The translations under genes were made by a program, and so were the position numbers. Below are positions 30,578-45,500 of a stretch of DNA of 64,000 bases, one piece after another; the stretch's first letter is position 1; each line of letters starts with the position of its first letter. The notes beneath the pieces were generated by a model that was not told the origin of the DNA, ran no database searches, and saw only the letters and a list, made by a program, of their open reading frames with translations. The stretch spans positions 3,712,767 through 3,776,766 of the forward strand of contig NC_089823.1 in the NCBI RefSeq assembly GCF_035046505.1, in the 5' to 3' direction. The DNA comes from Tiliqua scincoides. Taxonomy: Eukaryota > Chordata > Lepidosauria > Squamata > Scincidae.

Positions 30578-33500
30578 CTATGGGGAAAGATAAGAACAAA
30601 ATTACAAATGGGACTTCAAGTGGCTATGAATAGGGACATCTGGTGACCCCAAAAGGTAGCTGTACTTTTAAGTTCCCTACCCCACACACATGCTCAAGAT
30701 AGGAAACTGAAGGACCAGGAAATGGCACCTACGCAAGATGTGATATGACAAACAAGTCCCACCACCCACACCACACCACCACTGAGAGAGTCCATTAAGC
30801 TCTGCTGCTTGCTTCCACATTGATCTCCACAGCCACGCAGGACTAAACTCCAATGGTTCAAATGGTGCACTGCAAGAAATATCATGAATGTAATATTTAA
30901 AAAAAATTATATAGAGCCGAAGCTCCATAGTTGAGTACATGCTTGGCCTGGAGAAGGTCTCAGGTTCAAACTCTACCGCCTCCGGGAAAGACCCTGTGTG
31001 ACCCTGGATTGGGACTGCTACTTGGCATCATAGAACCACAGAGCTAGAAGGACCTTTATGTTAAGGAAGGGATAGAATCCAGCAAAGTAGAGATTGAAGG
31101 TGGGTCCGACTCCACCGTAGAATCTCTGTGGGTTAAATTACCAGGCTTGTGCAACGATGTAATACTGGGGACCTGCTATCGTCCTCCAGACCAGAAATCG
31201 GATGGGGACCTTGAAATGAGGAAACAGATCAGGGAGGTGACAAGGAGGGACAGGGTTGTAATCATGGGGGACTTCAATTATCCTCATATTGACTGGGTCA
31301 ATTTGTGTTCTGGTCACGATAGGGAAACCGGATTTCTTGACGTGCTAAATGACTGTGGCTTAGATCAGCTAGTCACGGAGCCCACCAGAGGACAGGTGAC
31401 TCTGGATTTAATATTGTGCGGTATGCAGGACCTGGTTAGAGATGTAAATGTTACTGAGCCATTGGGGAACAGTGATCATGCTGTGATCCGTTTTGACGTG
31501 CACGTCGGGGGAAGAATACCAGGCAAATCTCTAACAAAAACCCTTGAATTCCGACAGGCAGACTTCCCCCAAATGAGGAGGCTGGTTAGAAGGAGGTTGA
31601 AAGGGAAGGTAAAAAGAGTCCAATCTCTCCAGAGTGCATCAAGGCTGCTTAAAACAACAGTAATAGAGGCCCAGCAGAGGTGTATACCACAAAGAAAGAA
31701 GGGTTCCGCTAAATCCAGGAGGGTGCCTGCATGGCTAATGAGCCAAGTTAGAGAGACTGTAAATGGCAAGGAAGCTTCCTTCCGTAAATGGAAGTCTTGC
31801 CCTAATGAGGAGAATAAAAAGGAACATAAACTGTGGCAAAAGATATGTAAGAAGGTGATACGGGAGGCCAAGCGAGACTATGAAGAACGCATGGCCAGCA
31901 ACATTAAGGGGAATAATAAAAGCTTCTTCAAATATGTTAGAAGCAGGAAACCCGACAGAGAAGCGGTTGGCCCTCTGGATGGTGAGGGAGGGAAAGGGGA
32001 GATAAAAGGAGACTTAGAGATGGCAGAGAAATTAAATGAGTTCTTTGCATCTGTCTTCACGGCAGAAGACCTCGGGCAGATACCGCTGCCCGAACGGCCC
32101 CTCCTGACCAAGGAGTTAAGTCAGATAGAGGTTAAAAGAGAAGATGTTTCAGACCTCATTGATATATTAAAGATCAATAAGTCACCGGGCCCTGATGGCA
32201 TCCACCCAAGAGTTATTAAGGAATTGAAGAATGAAGTTGCAGATCTCTTGACTAAGGTATGCAACTTGTCCCTCAAAACGGCCACGGTGCCAGAGGATTG
32301 GGGGATAGCAAATGTCACGCCTATTTTTAAAAAGGAAAAGAGGGGGGACCCGGGAAACTATAGGCCGGTCAGCCTAACATCCATACCGGGTAAGATGGTG
32401 GAATGCCTCATCAAAGAAAGAATCTCAAAACACATAGATGTTTTGACAGGCCTTGCTGAGGGAGAGTCAGCATGGCTTCTGTAAGGGTAAGTCTTGCCTC
32501 ACGAACCTTATAGAATTCTTTGAAAAGGTCAATAGGCATGTGGATTTGGGAGAACCCATGGACATTATATATCTGGACTTTCAGAAGGCGTTTGACACGG
32601 TCCCTCAACAAAGGCTACTGAAAAAACTCCACAGTCAGGGAATTAGAGGACAGGTCCTCTCATGAATTGAGAACTGGTTGGAGGCCAGGAAGCAGAGAGT
32701 GGGTGTCAATGGGCAATTTTCACAATGGAGAGAGGTGAAAAGCGGTGTGCCCCAAGGATCTGTCCTGGGACCGGTGCTTTTCCACCTCTTCATAAATGAC
32801 CTGGAGACAGGGTTGAGCAGTGAGGTTGCAAAGTTTGCAGACGACACCAAACTTTTCCGAGTGGTGAAGACCAGAAGTGATTGTGAGGAGCTCCAGAAGG
32901 ATCTCTCCAGACTGGCAGAATGGGCAGCAAAATGGCAGATGCGCTTCAATGTCAGTAAGTGTAAAGTCATGCACATTGGCAAAAAGACCAACAAGGCGGC
33001 AGACTGATTTGAAGCCCACTCTGAGGAGTTGACACCAGTCATTGAGGAAAAGAGGAGAGCTCAAGCAGCACACAAGGCCTGTCCCAGTGAGCGCAACCTG
33101 CAGGTCCTCCGAACTGCTCGCAGCAAAGTCCAACAGACTGCCAGGAGATGTGCTAACGACTACTGGCTCCAGCTCTGTTCCGAGATACAGATAGCAGCTG
33201 ACACGGGCAACATCAAGGGGATGTATGATGGTATCAAGCAGGCCCTAGGTCCAACACAGAAGAAAATTGCCCCTCTGAAGTCTGCCACAGGCGAGGTCAT
33301 CCAGGATCGGGCGCAGCAGATGGAACGCTGGGTGCAGCACTACTCTGAGCTATATTCCAGAGAAAATGTAGTCACCGAAGAAGCACTGAACAACATTGAG
33401 TGCCTGCCTGTGCTGGAAGAGCTTGACAGTGAACCAACCCTAGAAGAACTTCACGTGGCCCTGGACTCCCTTGCCTTTGGCAAGGCACCTGGAAAAGACA

Positions 33501-36500
33501 GCATCCCTGCTGAAGTCCTAAAATGCTGCAAAGAGATCATCGTCACTGAGCTGCATGAAATCCTCTGTCTCTGCTGGAGAGAAGGTGGAGTACCTCAAGA
33601 CATGAGGGATGCAAACATCATCACGCTGTACAAGAACAAAGGTGACAGGGGTGACTGCAACAACTACTGCGGCATCTCTCTCCTTAGCGTTGTAGGAAAG
33701 CTGTTTGCCCGAGTGGTACTAAAGAGGCTCCAGGTACTTGCAGAGAGCGTCTATCCAGAATCGCAGTGTGGATTCCGAGCCAACAGGTCCACCACTGATA
33801 TGGTATTCTCCCTTAGACAACTGCAGGAGAAATGCAGGGAACAACGACAGCCACTCTTTATAGCCTTCATAGATCTCACAAAGGCTTTCGACCTGGTCAG
33901 CAGAGACGGCCTCTTCAAGATTCTCCCCAAGATTGGATGTCCACCCAGGCTCCTCAGCATCATCAGATCTTTCCACAAGGACATGAAGGGCACTGTTGTC
34001 TTTGATGGCTCCACATCAGACCCTTTTGACATCCGAAGCGGAGTGAAGCAGGGCTGTGTTCTTGCACCAACCTTGTTTGGGATTTTCTTCGCTGTCCTGC
34101 TGAAGCAGGCCTTTGGAACTGCAACAGAAGGCATCTATCTCCGGACCAGATCAGACGGAAAGCTCTTCAACCTCTCCAGACTGAGAGCAAAATCCAAAGT
34201 CCAGCTGAAATGTCTGCGTGACTTCCTCTTTGCCGACGATGCAGCTGTCACTACCCACTCTGCCAAAGATCTCCAGCAGCTCATGGATCGTTTTAGCAAG
34301 GCCTGCCAAGATTTTGGACTGACAATCAGCCTGAAGAAAACACAGGTCATGGTTCAGGATGTGGACTCACCTCCCTGCATTACAATCTCTGAGCATGAAC
34401 TGGAGGTTGTCCATGACTTTGTGTACCTTGGCTCAATGATCTCCGACACTCATTCTCTCGATACCGAGCTAAACAAGCGCATCGGTAAAGCAGCTACCAC
34501 GTTTTCCAGACTCACAAAGAGAGTCTGGTCCAACAAGAAGCTGACGGAACATACCAAGATCCAGGTCTACAGAGCTTGCGTCCTGAGTACACTTCTGTAC
34601 TGCAGCGAGTCATGGACTCTTCGCTCACAACAGGAGAGGAAACTGAGCGCTTTCCACATGCGCTGCCTCTGACGCATCCTCGGCATCACCTGGCAGGACA
34701 AAGTTCCATACAACACAGTCCTGGAATGTGCTGGAATCCCTAGCATGTATTCACTGCTGAAACAGAGACGCCTGTGTTGGCTTGGTCATGTCGTGAGAAT
34801 GGATGATGGCCGGATCCCAAAGGATCTCCTCTATGGAGAACTCGTGCAAGGAAAGCGCCCTACAGATAGACCACAGCTGCGATACAAGGACATCTGCAAG
34901 AGGGATCTGAAGGCCTTAGGAGTGAACCTCAACAAGTGAGAAACCCTGGCCTCTGAGCGGCCCGCTTGGAGGCAGGCTGTGCAGCATGGCCTTTCCCAGT
35001 TTGAAGAGACACTTTGCCAACAGTCTGAGGCTAAGAGGCAAAGAAGGAAGGCCCATAGCCAGGGAGACAGACCAGGGACAGACTGCACTTGCTCCCGGTG
35101 TGGAAGGGATTGTCACTCCCGGATTGGCCTTTTCAGCCACACTAGACGCTGTGCCAGAACCACCTTTCAGAGCGCGATACCATAGTCTTTCGAGACTGAA
35201 GGTTGCCAATACAATACAAATCTATGGTAAGGCCACACCTGGAGTATTGTGTCCAGTTCTGGTCACCGCATCTCAAAAAAGACATAGTGGAAATGGAAAA
35301 GGTGCAAAAGAGAGCGACTAAGATGATTACGGGGCTGGGGCACCTTCCTTATGAGGAAAGGCTACGGCGTTTGGGCCTCTTCAGCCTAGAAAAGAGACGC
35401 CTGAGGGGGGACATGATTGAGACATACAAAATTATGCAGGGGATGGACAGAGTGGATAGGGAGATGCTCTTTACACTCTCACATAATACCAGAACCAGGG
35501 GACATCCACTAAAATTGAGTGTTGGGCGGGTTAGGACAGACAAAAGAAAATATTTCTTTACTCAGCGTGTGGTCGGTCTGTGGAACTCCTTGCCACAGGA
35601 TGTGGTGCTGGCGTCTAGCCTAGATGCCTTTAAAAGGGGATTGGACAAGTTTCTGGAGGAAAAATCCATTATTGGGTACAAGCCATGATGTGTATGCGCA
35701 ACCTCCTGATTTTAGAAATGGGTTATGTCAGAAGGCCAGATGCAAGGGAGGGCACCAGGATGAGGTCTCTTGTTATCTAGTGTGCTCCCTGGGGCATTTG
35801 GTGGGCCGCTGTGAGATACAGGAAGCTGGACTAGATGGGCCTATGGCCTGATCCAGTGGGGCTGTTCTTATGTTCACTGGTCTGACACAGTGCAAAACAA
35901 CTTGTTGTTCATTCCAATAACCGGAGGCTGCCTCCTGCAACTCTGTGCAAGTCTTGCCTCCTCCCACTCTTGACTCGGCCGTGGGTGAGCTCCAGGCAGC
36001 AATGAGAGATACACTTACTGGAAAATGCCTGCCACTGCTGAGAGGAGAAAATTCTAATCTTTACATGGCACTTTGGGAGTGCCGAGGGGTGGCTCAGAAC
36101 TGTGCAAAGACACCCTACTGACCAACAAGCAGCTGCAGTTGATATTAACAGCCTGCACTCACATTGGGAACTGCAAGCCTACCAGCAGTCACCCCCAGCC
36201 TCTCCTACCACTTCTCAGTACCTGCTGGCAAGGATGCAGCGTTGCCCCATCCCCCTGACACCTTAGTGGCAGGGAGTGTGTGTTCTACCCAGTACACTAC
36301 TACAGCAGCCACCATAGTCTTCAAAGGTGCCTGGTAGTTCCTTGGTCTCTAAAAGTAAACCATGAGGGCTGCAGGAGCAAAGCTTCCAAAGTTAATCCAG
36401 CTAAAAAGTTTGGAAAGTGCTGGGGTAGGAACACTTTTGTTAGAATGAATGAAAGCCAGTTCTCTCCTGATGGCAAAATATGGGCCAGATCTCCAAATCC

Positions 36501-39500
36501 CATGCCTGAGTGTTCAGGACAGGGAGATGCAGAAGGCACCCAGATTCCTGAAACGGAGCAAGAGTGAACCATGAGGGATGTATATCGCCCATGCACCTAT
36601 GTTCCTGGAGCGCTTAAAATGCCCTGCTAAATAGACTCCTTCCCAAAGCATTTAAACAGGTCTGCTCTCTCTTCTGCTTCATGTTGCTGCTAGAGGTTTA
36701 ATTAGAAGGTGGTTGCCAGCACATAAATTAAGAGTAAACAGAAATAAAGGAAGACAGTCATTGAGCATCTGGGGATGGTTGAGAAAGGCTTGCGAGGCAA
36801 AATTATGCATGCAAAACCCCAAGGAGTGCACTTCTTTGGAGAACATTACAAGATCTAGAGCATAACGCCCTCCTCAAAGTTCTCCTGCACACATCCCACT
36901 GAAATCAATGGGAGCTGCATAAGAGCACATACCATGTGCAACTTGGACAACTCTTGCTTGTTTCAATGGTACTGGTGCAAGGGAACTGTGTTCCTAATGA
37001 TCTTGAGATTGTGAGCTGATCAGTAACACTAGAAAGAAAGCTGCCAGAGCTTTCCATTTGCTCAGAAGCTTTTGCAGAATCAAAAAATTGGCAGAAGGTT
37101 TTGATTCCTCCAGAATCTCAGTCAGTTTCAAAGATATACCAAGAAGGAAAAAAAGACCCATCAAATTCTGCACTTAGAGGAAAATTCTGCAGGCTTGGAT
37201 GATGTAATGCTCCTTTGCTTAACCATTTCATTGTTATTTCCATTTTCATAGTCACTGTGGTAATTTAAACCTACTCAGACTATTCTGAAAAATATATTCA
37301 CTGTGGGGCAAAAAGAAAAAGGGAGAAGTGGTTTTGGGACAGAGAGACCCGGGTTCTGATTCTTGTGCAGCTTATACAAAGCTGCCTTACACACACACAC
37401 ACTCTCTCTCTCTATCTCTGTGTGTTGTAACACACACTGAAACAGCCAGGTTTCACACAGTATGAGTGTACCCGTGTACTGAGCTCTTCCCCAGTGATCC
37501 TATCTCCACCCACTTGAAGTATAGTGGGTGACAACACAGGATAGGACCTTGGTTGCAGAATTTCCACCCTACAGAACCTCATCCTTTGCTTATAGGCTGG
37601 TCCTCTTGGCTTGTTCCAATTAGCCCCTTTTCTAATCTCTAATATGCTGATCAAAAATGCTGCTAATTAGTTTATAGGACTGTAGTGCACAATTCCCCTG
37701 AATGACAATCCAATTCAGGTATATTTTGATGCTGGCTTAGCTGAGCAGCCTGTCACCTTGCTATTCCACTAGTGCTCTGCCACACATATCAGAGGTAGAT
37801 TTCGTCAAGGATAGAATAGTAAGAGGGCCAGTCTGTCTGGAATCACCAGCGGAAACAAAACCACCTGCCATAACCCCTTGAATCCCTCCAGAGTTTAGGT
37901 CTCACCTGGTCCTTGGGCTGAATCAACCCACCTGACTTGGCAAGAGAAAAATTTTAGCATCTATTACATTTAAACAGTTACCTAAGCTTGGAGGGGGAGA
38001 GGGAAGGCTTCCCCCAAAAAGGATAAAAAGAGCCAACTTGTTTGAATTATGGTGTGCAATAGGAAGAGGAGAATGGGTATCAAATCTGTCCTAAGGAGGA
38101 CATGGTTAATTCTTGGCTTTTAGACCTCTCCAATGCCAGAAAATGCAAGAATCCAGGTAAGAATAAGTTGACTTTAGCTAGGAACTTATTAGAATTAGAA
38201 TTGTTCCTATTTTTTCCTTTGCCTCTCATCTCAAGTGTACAATCCGGCTGTTGTCTTCCCCTTTTCCTATTTGTTTCAATAAACCTTATCCTTGTTTTGA
38301 ACAAACAACCAGCCTAATTCTTTTAACTACAGAGAGCATAAGTGCCTCATTCTCAACGCAGGAGTGGCCTGTGGGCATAGAAAGGCATGGAGTGTTGCCT
38401 TAACTTCACAATCCTGGTGGCAGGAAAGAACAATCAGTGTGTTCTTAGTTTGAATGGATGTGTGTTGACCTAAGGATGCAGAGGAATGTCAGGGTCATGG
38501 CTGTGAATTTGGCTCCTTCCCAACACCACCTTTAGGTTCACTACAAGAGCACATATTTAATATATTTTATATTATTTTAATACATCCTATTAGCCACCTT
38601 GGATATTTTTTAGTTGAAAAGCAGGTCACAAATATTTTAATTAATACAGGCATAGAAGCGCAATCAAGAAATGATCAAGTCCCACTTCTGTGCTTACTGC
38701 AAGGAAACCTGGCCATTGTAAATGTGCATGTGCCAGCAACAATGTGTGTAGCTTGCGCTAGTAAATGTAAATTAGACCTTGAACATATCTGGGATATAGG
38801 ACCACAAGGAATATTCTGAGCATGAAATAAACATTTCTGCTAAGGTACTATAGATGACCCATGAAGTTCTTATACGCTTTTCAAGTGTACAAAGTTCAGT
38901 TTTTCAAGTGTACGCTTTTCAAGTGTACAAAGTTCTTGTACACTTTTCAAGGCTTACTTTCAAAACTGTTTATAAAAAATGCAGCAGTCAGCAGCCATCT
39001 TGTGGACCATGATTTGGTTTCATAAGAGTCCACATACCTCTTTCACCAACAGATGGAGTCCTTCAGGCTGGTTATTCTGAATGATTTCCAATAGAATAGG
39101 AGCAAATGTGGCACTCAACCCACTGATCTAGGGAGGGAAAACAAAGAGTTTAAGGTATCACCGAAGGAAAAAAAACACGCACAATTAGACCCTTTATGTG
39201 ACCAACACTGATTGGGAAATAATTTCCCACCAACAGATGTGGGAAATAATGGACATTGTCTACTTCTTTAAAAACTATGTGCTTCAGGACTTTTAGAAAC
39301 ATGCAGTGAACCTTCAGAGAAGACAAGGACATTCAAACAAAGATAAAAAGGAGACTGACCAAACCTCTTACCTGGACAACACGCTGGTGGGTGGTAAGAG
39401 TGGCATCCAACTGCATCTTGGAGCCATGTTCCTGCGCCAGTATCACCTCCATGGTCTTTGTGGGCATGGCATAGCTGTGCAAACAAAAGTTCAGACATCA

Positions 39501-42500
39501 GCATTTAGGAAGGGGTGAGAGAAAGTTTTCTGCAACATTCAGCAGAAAGAAATGAACTTTCAGCCCCAGGGAGCAAGTGAGGCTCAAGAGGGAGTCTTCA
39601 TGACAAATTAGCAATGCAAACAAATTTGCTACCTTCCTTAAATGGAGCAAAGCTGTTGGAGTTAATGAAGTCTGCTCACTCCACACTCCTATTTCTGCAC
39701 CAACTGAACGTGAAGTCTGCATTGAAAACACTTTTTGCAAAAAATCAGTAACATGTTTTCATAATGACCTGTGGTTCTGCTCCACATCCCATTACCAAAG
39801 GAGGTTTAGTTGCATGGCTGATTTGGTTAGGGTTGCATGACAGAACTTTGGTGGTTGTGGCGCCTAAACTGTGAAACTCCCAGTCCTGTGAAGCCTGGCT
39901 GGCCCTTATGTTGCCAGCTTTCAAAATGAAAGTAAGAATTTTTTTGTTTGTTTGGCCTTTTCCTGATCTGTGTTTTGTTATTCTGTCCACTCTATGTGTT
40001 TGTTGCTGGTTGTTTGGATTTGTTTGATGAAGATGATAAGTTGTTTTGATGACCTATTAAATGGGGTGGATAAATACATAATGAATTTTTTATTTACATT
40101 TCTATAATCTGCCTCACCCCAAAGTGAGGTGAGGTAAAGAAAAGAAAAAAGAATCAGAGTCCTCTTTAAGGTAACTTGCCTGCTGCAGTGGACACTGGTT
40201 TGCTTGACCATCTTATTTCTGTTCTGCCAAATCTGAACACTCTGGCTACAAAAGTGGCAGGACAGGATTGGCCAGAGGACCTGACCACTGCAGATTCCAA
40301 GGAATTAAAGCTGGGTCTGCAAAGCTAGGTGAGAAATGTCCTCACAGGATTGTTGCACCAGCACTGAGTAGCAACTGTTGGTCAGTTTTACAATGGACTG
40401 GATGGCACCACCTCTTCTTGGACCTCCTCAGGGTCCTGATTTGGAGTACCTATATGAGCACTACCTCCTCCTTTCCAAGAGGCCAAATGAATGGAAGGCC
40501 CTGGGCTGCCCAATGGGCACTTTGCCAGACCTGAGCTTTAGCACAGGCCCGTTGTCACTGCTGCACTTGAGGTTTTAGGAGCAATAACTGAAGGCCCAGA
40601 GCTGAGGTCCCAATGACAGGCATTGACTTTCCCAAACTGGAGTGACTCTTAGGTTCTTGAAGGGAGGCCCTGACTGTCCCTTGGGGACGTTGAGGCCCCA
40701 GGATCCTGATCACAGAATTACTGGAAGAGGTGTTCTTGGATTCAGAGTCCAAGAACAAGATTGCATCAGGCGATGAGGTCATCTTCTAGATGCTTCATGA
40801 GCATATGAGACTCTGATTGGTCAGCAGGTAATTTTAAGGTATATAAGCCTATTGCTAGGGCAGGAGATATAATCGTTGGTTCGTGTCAGGCATTTGACCA
40901 TTCCACCATTGATCTCTATCCGTATCAGTGCTGGTATGACAGGGGGAAGAATCACCCGATGCTCAGGAGTTTGTTGGTCCAGGTGAACATTATGGTAATG
41001 CAAATCTAGGACCTTAACTATATTGTTTTAGTACCATGTACGAACTAGTATGTATTCTCTCTTAAGTTACGGAATACCTTATCTGTATATAGAACCATAT
41101 TTCTATAATAAACGAATTATACAAGAGACAAGAAACCTTTATTGGCATATTTAAAATACAAACAGTGTAAAACAAAAGATTGGATGGAGGGATGCATGAA
41201 TCAGACACTTCACCTCCAGCTGTGACCAACCAGACCTTACTACACAGGCTCAACCATTTGTGGGCATCACAGAGATACATCTCTTGATTATCATATTTAC
41301 AAATTTAGCTACCACACCAGAAAGCTCTTCATTTGCCCCAATGAGTATTTAGGCAATTTTATTCTGGTCACTCCGACCCAAGAAAGCGGCCAAGATAGGC
41401 AATAAGTAATTTATGCAAATATCCTGATATATTGGACGTGTTATACATTTACAGGCTTGTGTCTGTGTATGAGAGACTGGTCTAGCAACATCCTGCCTTG
41501 GCCTCTTAGTTATTCTACTGAAGTCAACAGAGACTTGAGGCTTGAGACCCTGGAGAGCAGGGGTGTTAGAGCATATAAGGGCCTGTAGGTTTTCAGTTTC
41601 CCCTCAGCTGAAGGACTGGCTATTCAAAAGGGTGGTGGCACCTACCATGTGGCAAGTTAGACTGACCACATACCCACTGTCAGCAGTCTAGTGGGGACTG
41701 GTGGTAAGGGGTGTGTGACAACAAGCAAGACATCTCTCCGGCCTAGAAGATTTAACCAGGCAAAACTTAATCTTTTGTCACAGAGCCAGAAACTTGCATT
41801 TTCAAAGATCTGAGTTACTTAAGAAATGATGCCTGAATCCCCCACAACACATTTATAACTGTATTCTCTGATCACTTGGAGAGCCTCAAAGTAACAAGAG
41901 TGGATGTGTACTTAGCGCAACATTCACTCTGCAGAGAGTTCCAACCAGTCTCTCCTACAATAGCCTAAGAAGGTCAATCTTCTATGATCCTCTGTGTATA
42001 ACGTTCCACTGCAGAATTGTAGGCCGAACCCTAACCTCCCATTCCAGGTCTGATTGGCCTTACATTGGGCCACTCAGATTTACATCAATGAATTCACTGG
42101 CACAAATCCAAGTAGCTCCATAGGGGTGGCTGGCACGTGACATAGTGTAAGAGGAAAAATATCCGCTTATCCTGAGTTGTACTCCAACTGGAATCTATCT
42201 TGTGCTGGATACAGTACAGGCCAGTTGGCCTGCCTGATGCAGTGCAAATTAAAATTGGGCTGCCCATTACTTTCTGAACCCAAAATACTGTTATTCTTAC
42301 CCTGCAGTTAACAGTGTTGGGTTAGCAAAACCCATTATATGTTGTCCCAAAAAGAATCAAGGCAAAAGCTTGCAAATGAAATACATTTAATCAAAATAAG
42401 CATTTTGGATTGGCAAAATGTCCTGCAGAGCACAATGGAGAACCAGACAATTCTTTTAGTAGAGAGAACAAATGCAGTTCTTTCTTCTGGACAGAGCCTG

Positions 42501-45500
42501 TTTGGACTTTATCCTGTACCTTCCAAAAACTCATTCAACATGTTTCTTTTAGGTTGCTTGGTCCTATTTTTAGGAGGCTTCTTTGTTCTACTGTAAGAAG
42601 CCATGTTCCTATTCTGCCTGACCTGATCTGGATGCTGCTCCCAGAATCCTCAAAGAGGCACAGTGAGAAAAAGATCAGGCTAGAATAGATGAAGGCCTGA
42701 ATGCAAGGCAGGGAAGGAGAGATCTATCCACACAATAGATGAAGCTCAGAATTTTATAAAGTATCTTCCTTTCTAAGATACCCAGAACTAGAAGTCAAAT
42801 GCAAACAAAAGTAAAAGAGGATAATTTTTAAAAAAATAAGTGATCTTTTTCATCCACCCTTTCCCCTTTTCAGAATAGTCATTTCAGGCCCCCTGCCCTT
42901 TGGGAAAATGTATTACACACATATTGCAACACGCTCCATTACACAATTTTATTGCATAGTTCAGTTTATTACACAACGTGTCTTTCTACACACACATCCA
43001 CTGAGAGCAACCAACATTTCTGACGCTTCCGAACTAGCCATCAGCAACTGGTCTTGTTTCGCTTTGCAACATCCTTTTCCCATGTACTGAATCAAGATGC
43101 TGGTAGAGCAAAGACTTACACACAGCATCATCTTCAAACAACAATCCCTCTTTTATTGCAAATTATCACAGTTTTGCTCCGTCTTGATGTGCTTAACAAT
43201 GACATTCCCTGCCCAAAGTAGCCAGTTCTTCTAGTGATTCTACACATCTAGAATTGGTCTGTGGGGGGGGGGGAGTTTTAGTACAGAGGGTGAGGTTTCC
43301 ATGCTTGCTTAAGTCTCACTACTGCACATTTTAAAGCCAATGTACACATAAGCAGAAACACGATATGCAAGATTTCCTGGACTGCATCACGTCAAGCCAC
43401 AAAGACAGCTCATGTTAGAAAAGTTCCTCCACCTTCCACAACATGTGTGGAACATGTGCATGCAAACACTATATTGTATCATTCTGCTGCATTTGCAGAC
43501 AAACGCTTAGAAATCCAGCTTGGAGGGCAGCCACGCCTGCAAAGGTTTCACTACAAATAGCATAACTACATCATAAAACATCAAAAGCAACACAGTGCAG
43601 ATCTCACAGAGTAGCATCCAGGCTCCTACCTTTCCTCCACTTTGACAGACAGCCGGTTGCAGAGTCTGTGAATGTACTGAGCATAGTGCTCCACCAAGGT
43701 CATGTCATAGCCAGTCATCACAATATTCAGAAAGCCATACTCATGTTCCGTCCCAGGATCAATCTCCTTCATCTGAATCCTCTCTCTCTTCCTCTTGGGA
43801 ACCTGCAAGAAAGAGGCAGAACTCTCATAAGTACAGCTAGGACTGCCCTGAAAAGTCCTTTCCTAACCTAGAATGCCAGTGTATGCCCCGGCAGTAACAA
43901 CAAAAAGCCATGGATGGGATGCGCTCTCAACCCCTGAACAAGGGATGGAGCTCACTCTAACTAGGAATGAATGAAGATCCTATATCGTTGAACAGCCAGC
44001 CATTCCATTAGAGGCTGATGAAGAGGGTGCAGGCTGCTCCTACCATTTTCTAGAGGAGTCAAGAGAATCTTGGTTATCAAATTCACAGTCTAGTCATTCC
44101 ACTGAAAGCTGGTGAAAAATGATGTCAACTAAATAACAACAACAACAACATTATTTATACCCCACCCTTCTCCCCAAAGGGACCCAGGGCGGCTTACAAC
44201 AGGTTAAAAGCAGATTAAAACATAATATTAAAAAACAGATAAAAGCATTAACATATTAACAAATATCATAAAAACAGTAGTCAGATTAAAAAAATCAGGT
44301 AAAAGGAGCATAGAGCAGCAGATCATAAAGGAATCAGGCCTGTAAGAAAAAGATGTTTAAAAGGCCTTGAACTCAGAAGGCTTGTTTAAACAGAAGGGTC
44401 TTCAGGCCTCGCCAAAAAGTCTTAAGAGAGGGAGCCATTCTTAAGTCAAGGGGAAGGGAGTTCCATAGTGTTGGTGCCACTACTGAGAAGGCCCTATTCC
44501 TTGCCACCACCCCACGTACCTCCCTAGGTGGCGGCACTTGTAAAAAGGCCTTCTCTGATGACCTAAGAGGACAAGCCGGATTGTTCAGAAGTAGGCGGTC
44601 TCTAAGATACCCTGGCCCAGAGCAGTATAGGGCTTTAAAGGTCAAAACCAGCACCTTGAATTGGGCCCGGAAACGAATGGGCAGCCAATGTAGCCCCCGG
44701 AGAAGCGGACTGACAAGAGTCAAACCGCCTAGCTCCAGTGACCACACGGGCCGCTGCATTCTGCACTAATTGCAGTTTCTGAACCGTCTTCGGGGCAACC
44801 CCACATAAAGCGCATTACAATAATCTAACCTCGATGTCACCATAGCATGGATCACTGTGGCCAGGTCTGCACGATCCAAGTACGGCCGCAGCTGGTGCAC
44901 CAGCCGAAGTAACTAAATAGCAATATATGTATTTTTCTTACTTTTGGAAGGTCACTTTGGGTGTGACCAAAGGTCACTTTATTCAGCTAAAAATGACTAA
45001 TAAAGATTTCAATATTCAATAAGATTTCAATAAATGCACCTTTTCCATCCCTGCATAACACCCCTGCTGTGTTTGGCAAAAGTCCTTGTTCCATACAACT
45101 GTAAAGAGGCACAGGTACTTTCCCTATCTTGACATCTGAAGGGCACAGCTGATCTCTAAATGAGGGACAGTGAAAGATGGCAAGATATGATGCAGAACTA
45201 TGTTTTTGTGTTAGACAAGATCCTTTGAAGGAAAGTGACAAATGTTCAATGCAGCAGGGACATACGGTGGGTGGGTAGGCAGGTGAGGTAAGAGCCTCCC
45301 CACTGGAATCCTTCAAAAAGCACCGCTGTCGTAGGACGAGTGGAAGCCACCCACACACGCAGCCTGCACACTTTCAACGGCAGTGGCGCTTTTCGAAGGA
45401 CTCCAGTGGGGAGACTCTGCCTCACCTGCCTCCCCACCTACCACACGTCCCTGCAATGGAGATAAAATCGTTATTCCATTAGAGCTTGACTGTTAGTGTT

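Noticed and set aside
31476-31871. 131-codon minus-strand ORF, and similar ORFs opposite the LINEs at 33751, 32635, 62098 and 63219
   Set aside because: All are antisense shadows of CR1 or RTE-like coding sequence.
36073-36567. ORFs of 61-95 codons in MRPL48 intron 7
   Set aside because: No family resemblance, no splice support; lengths are expected by chance.
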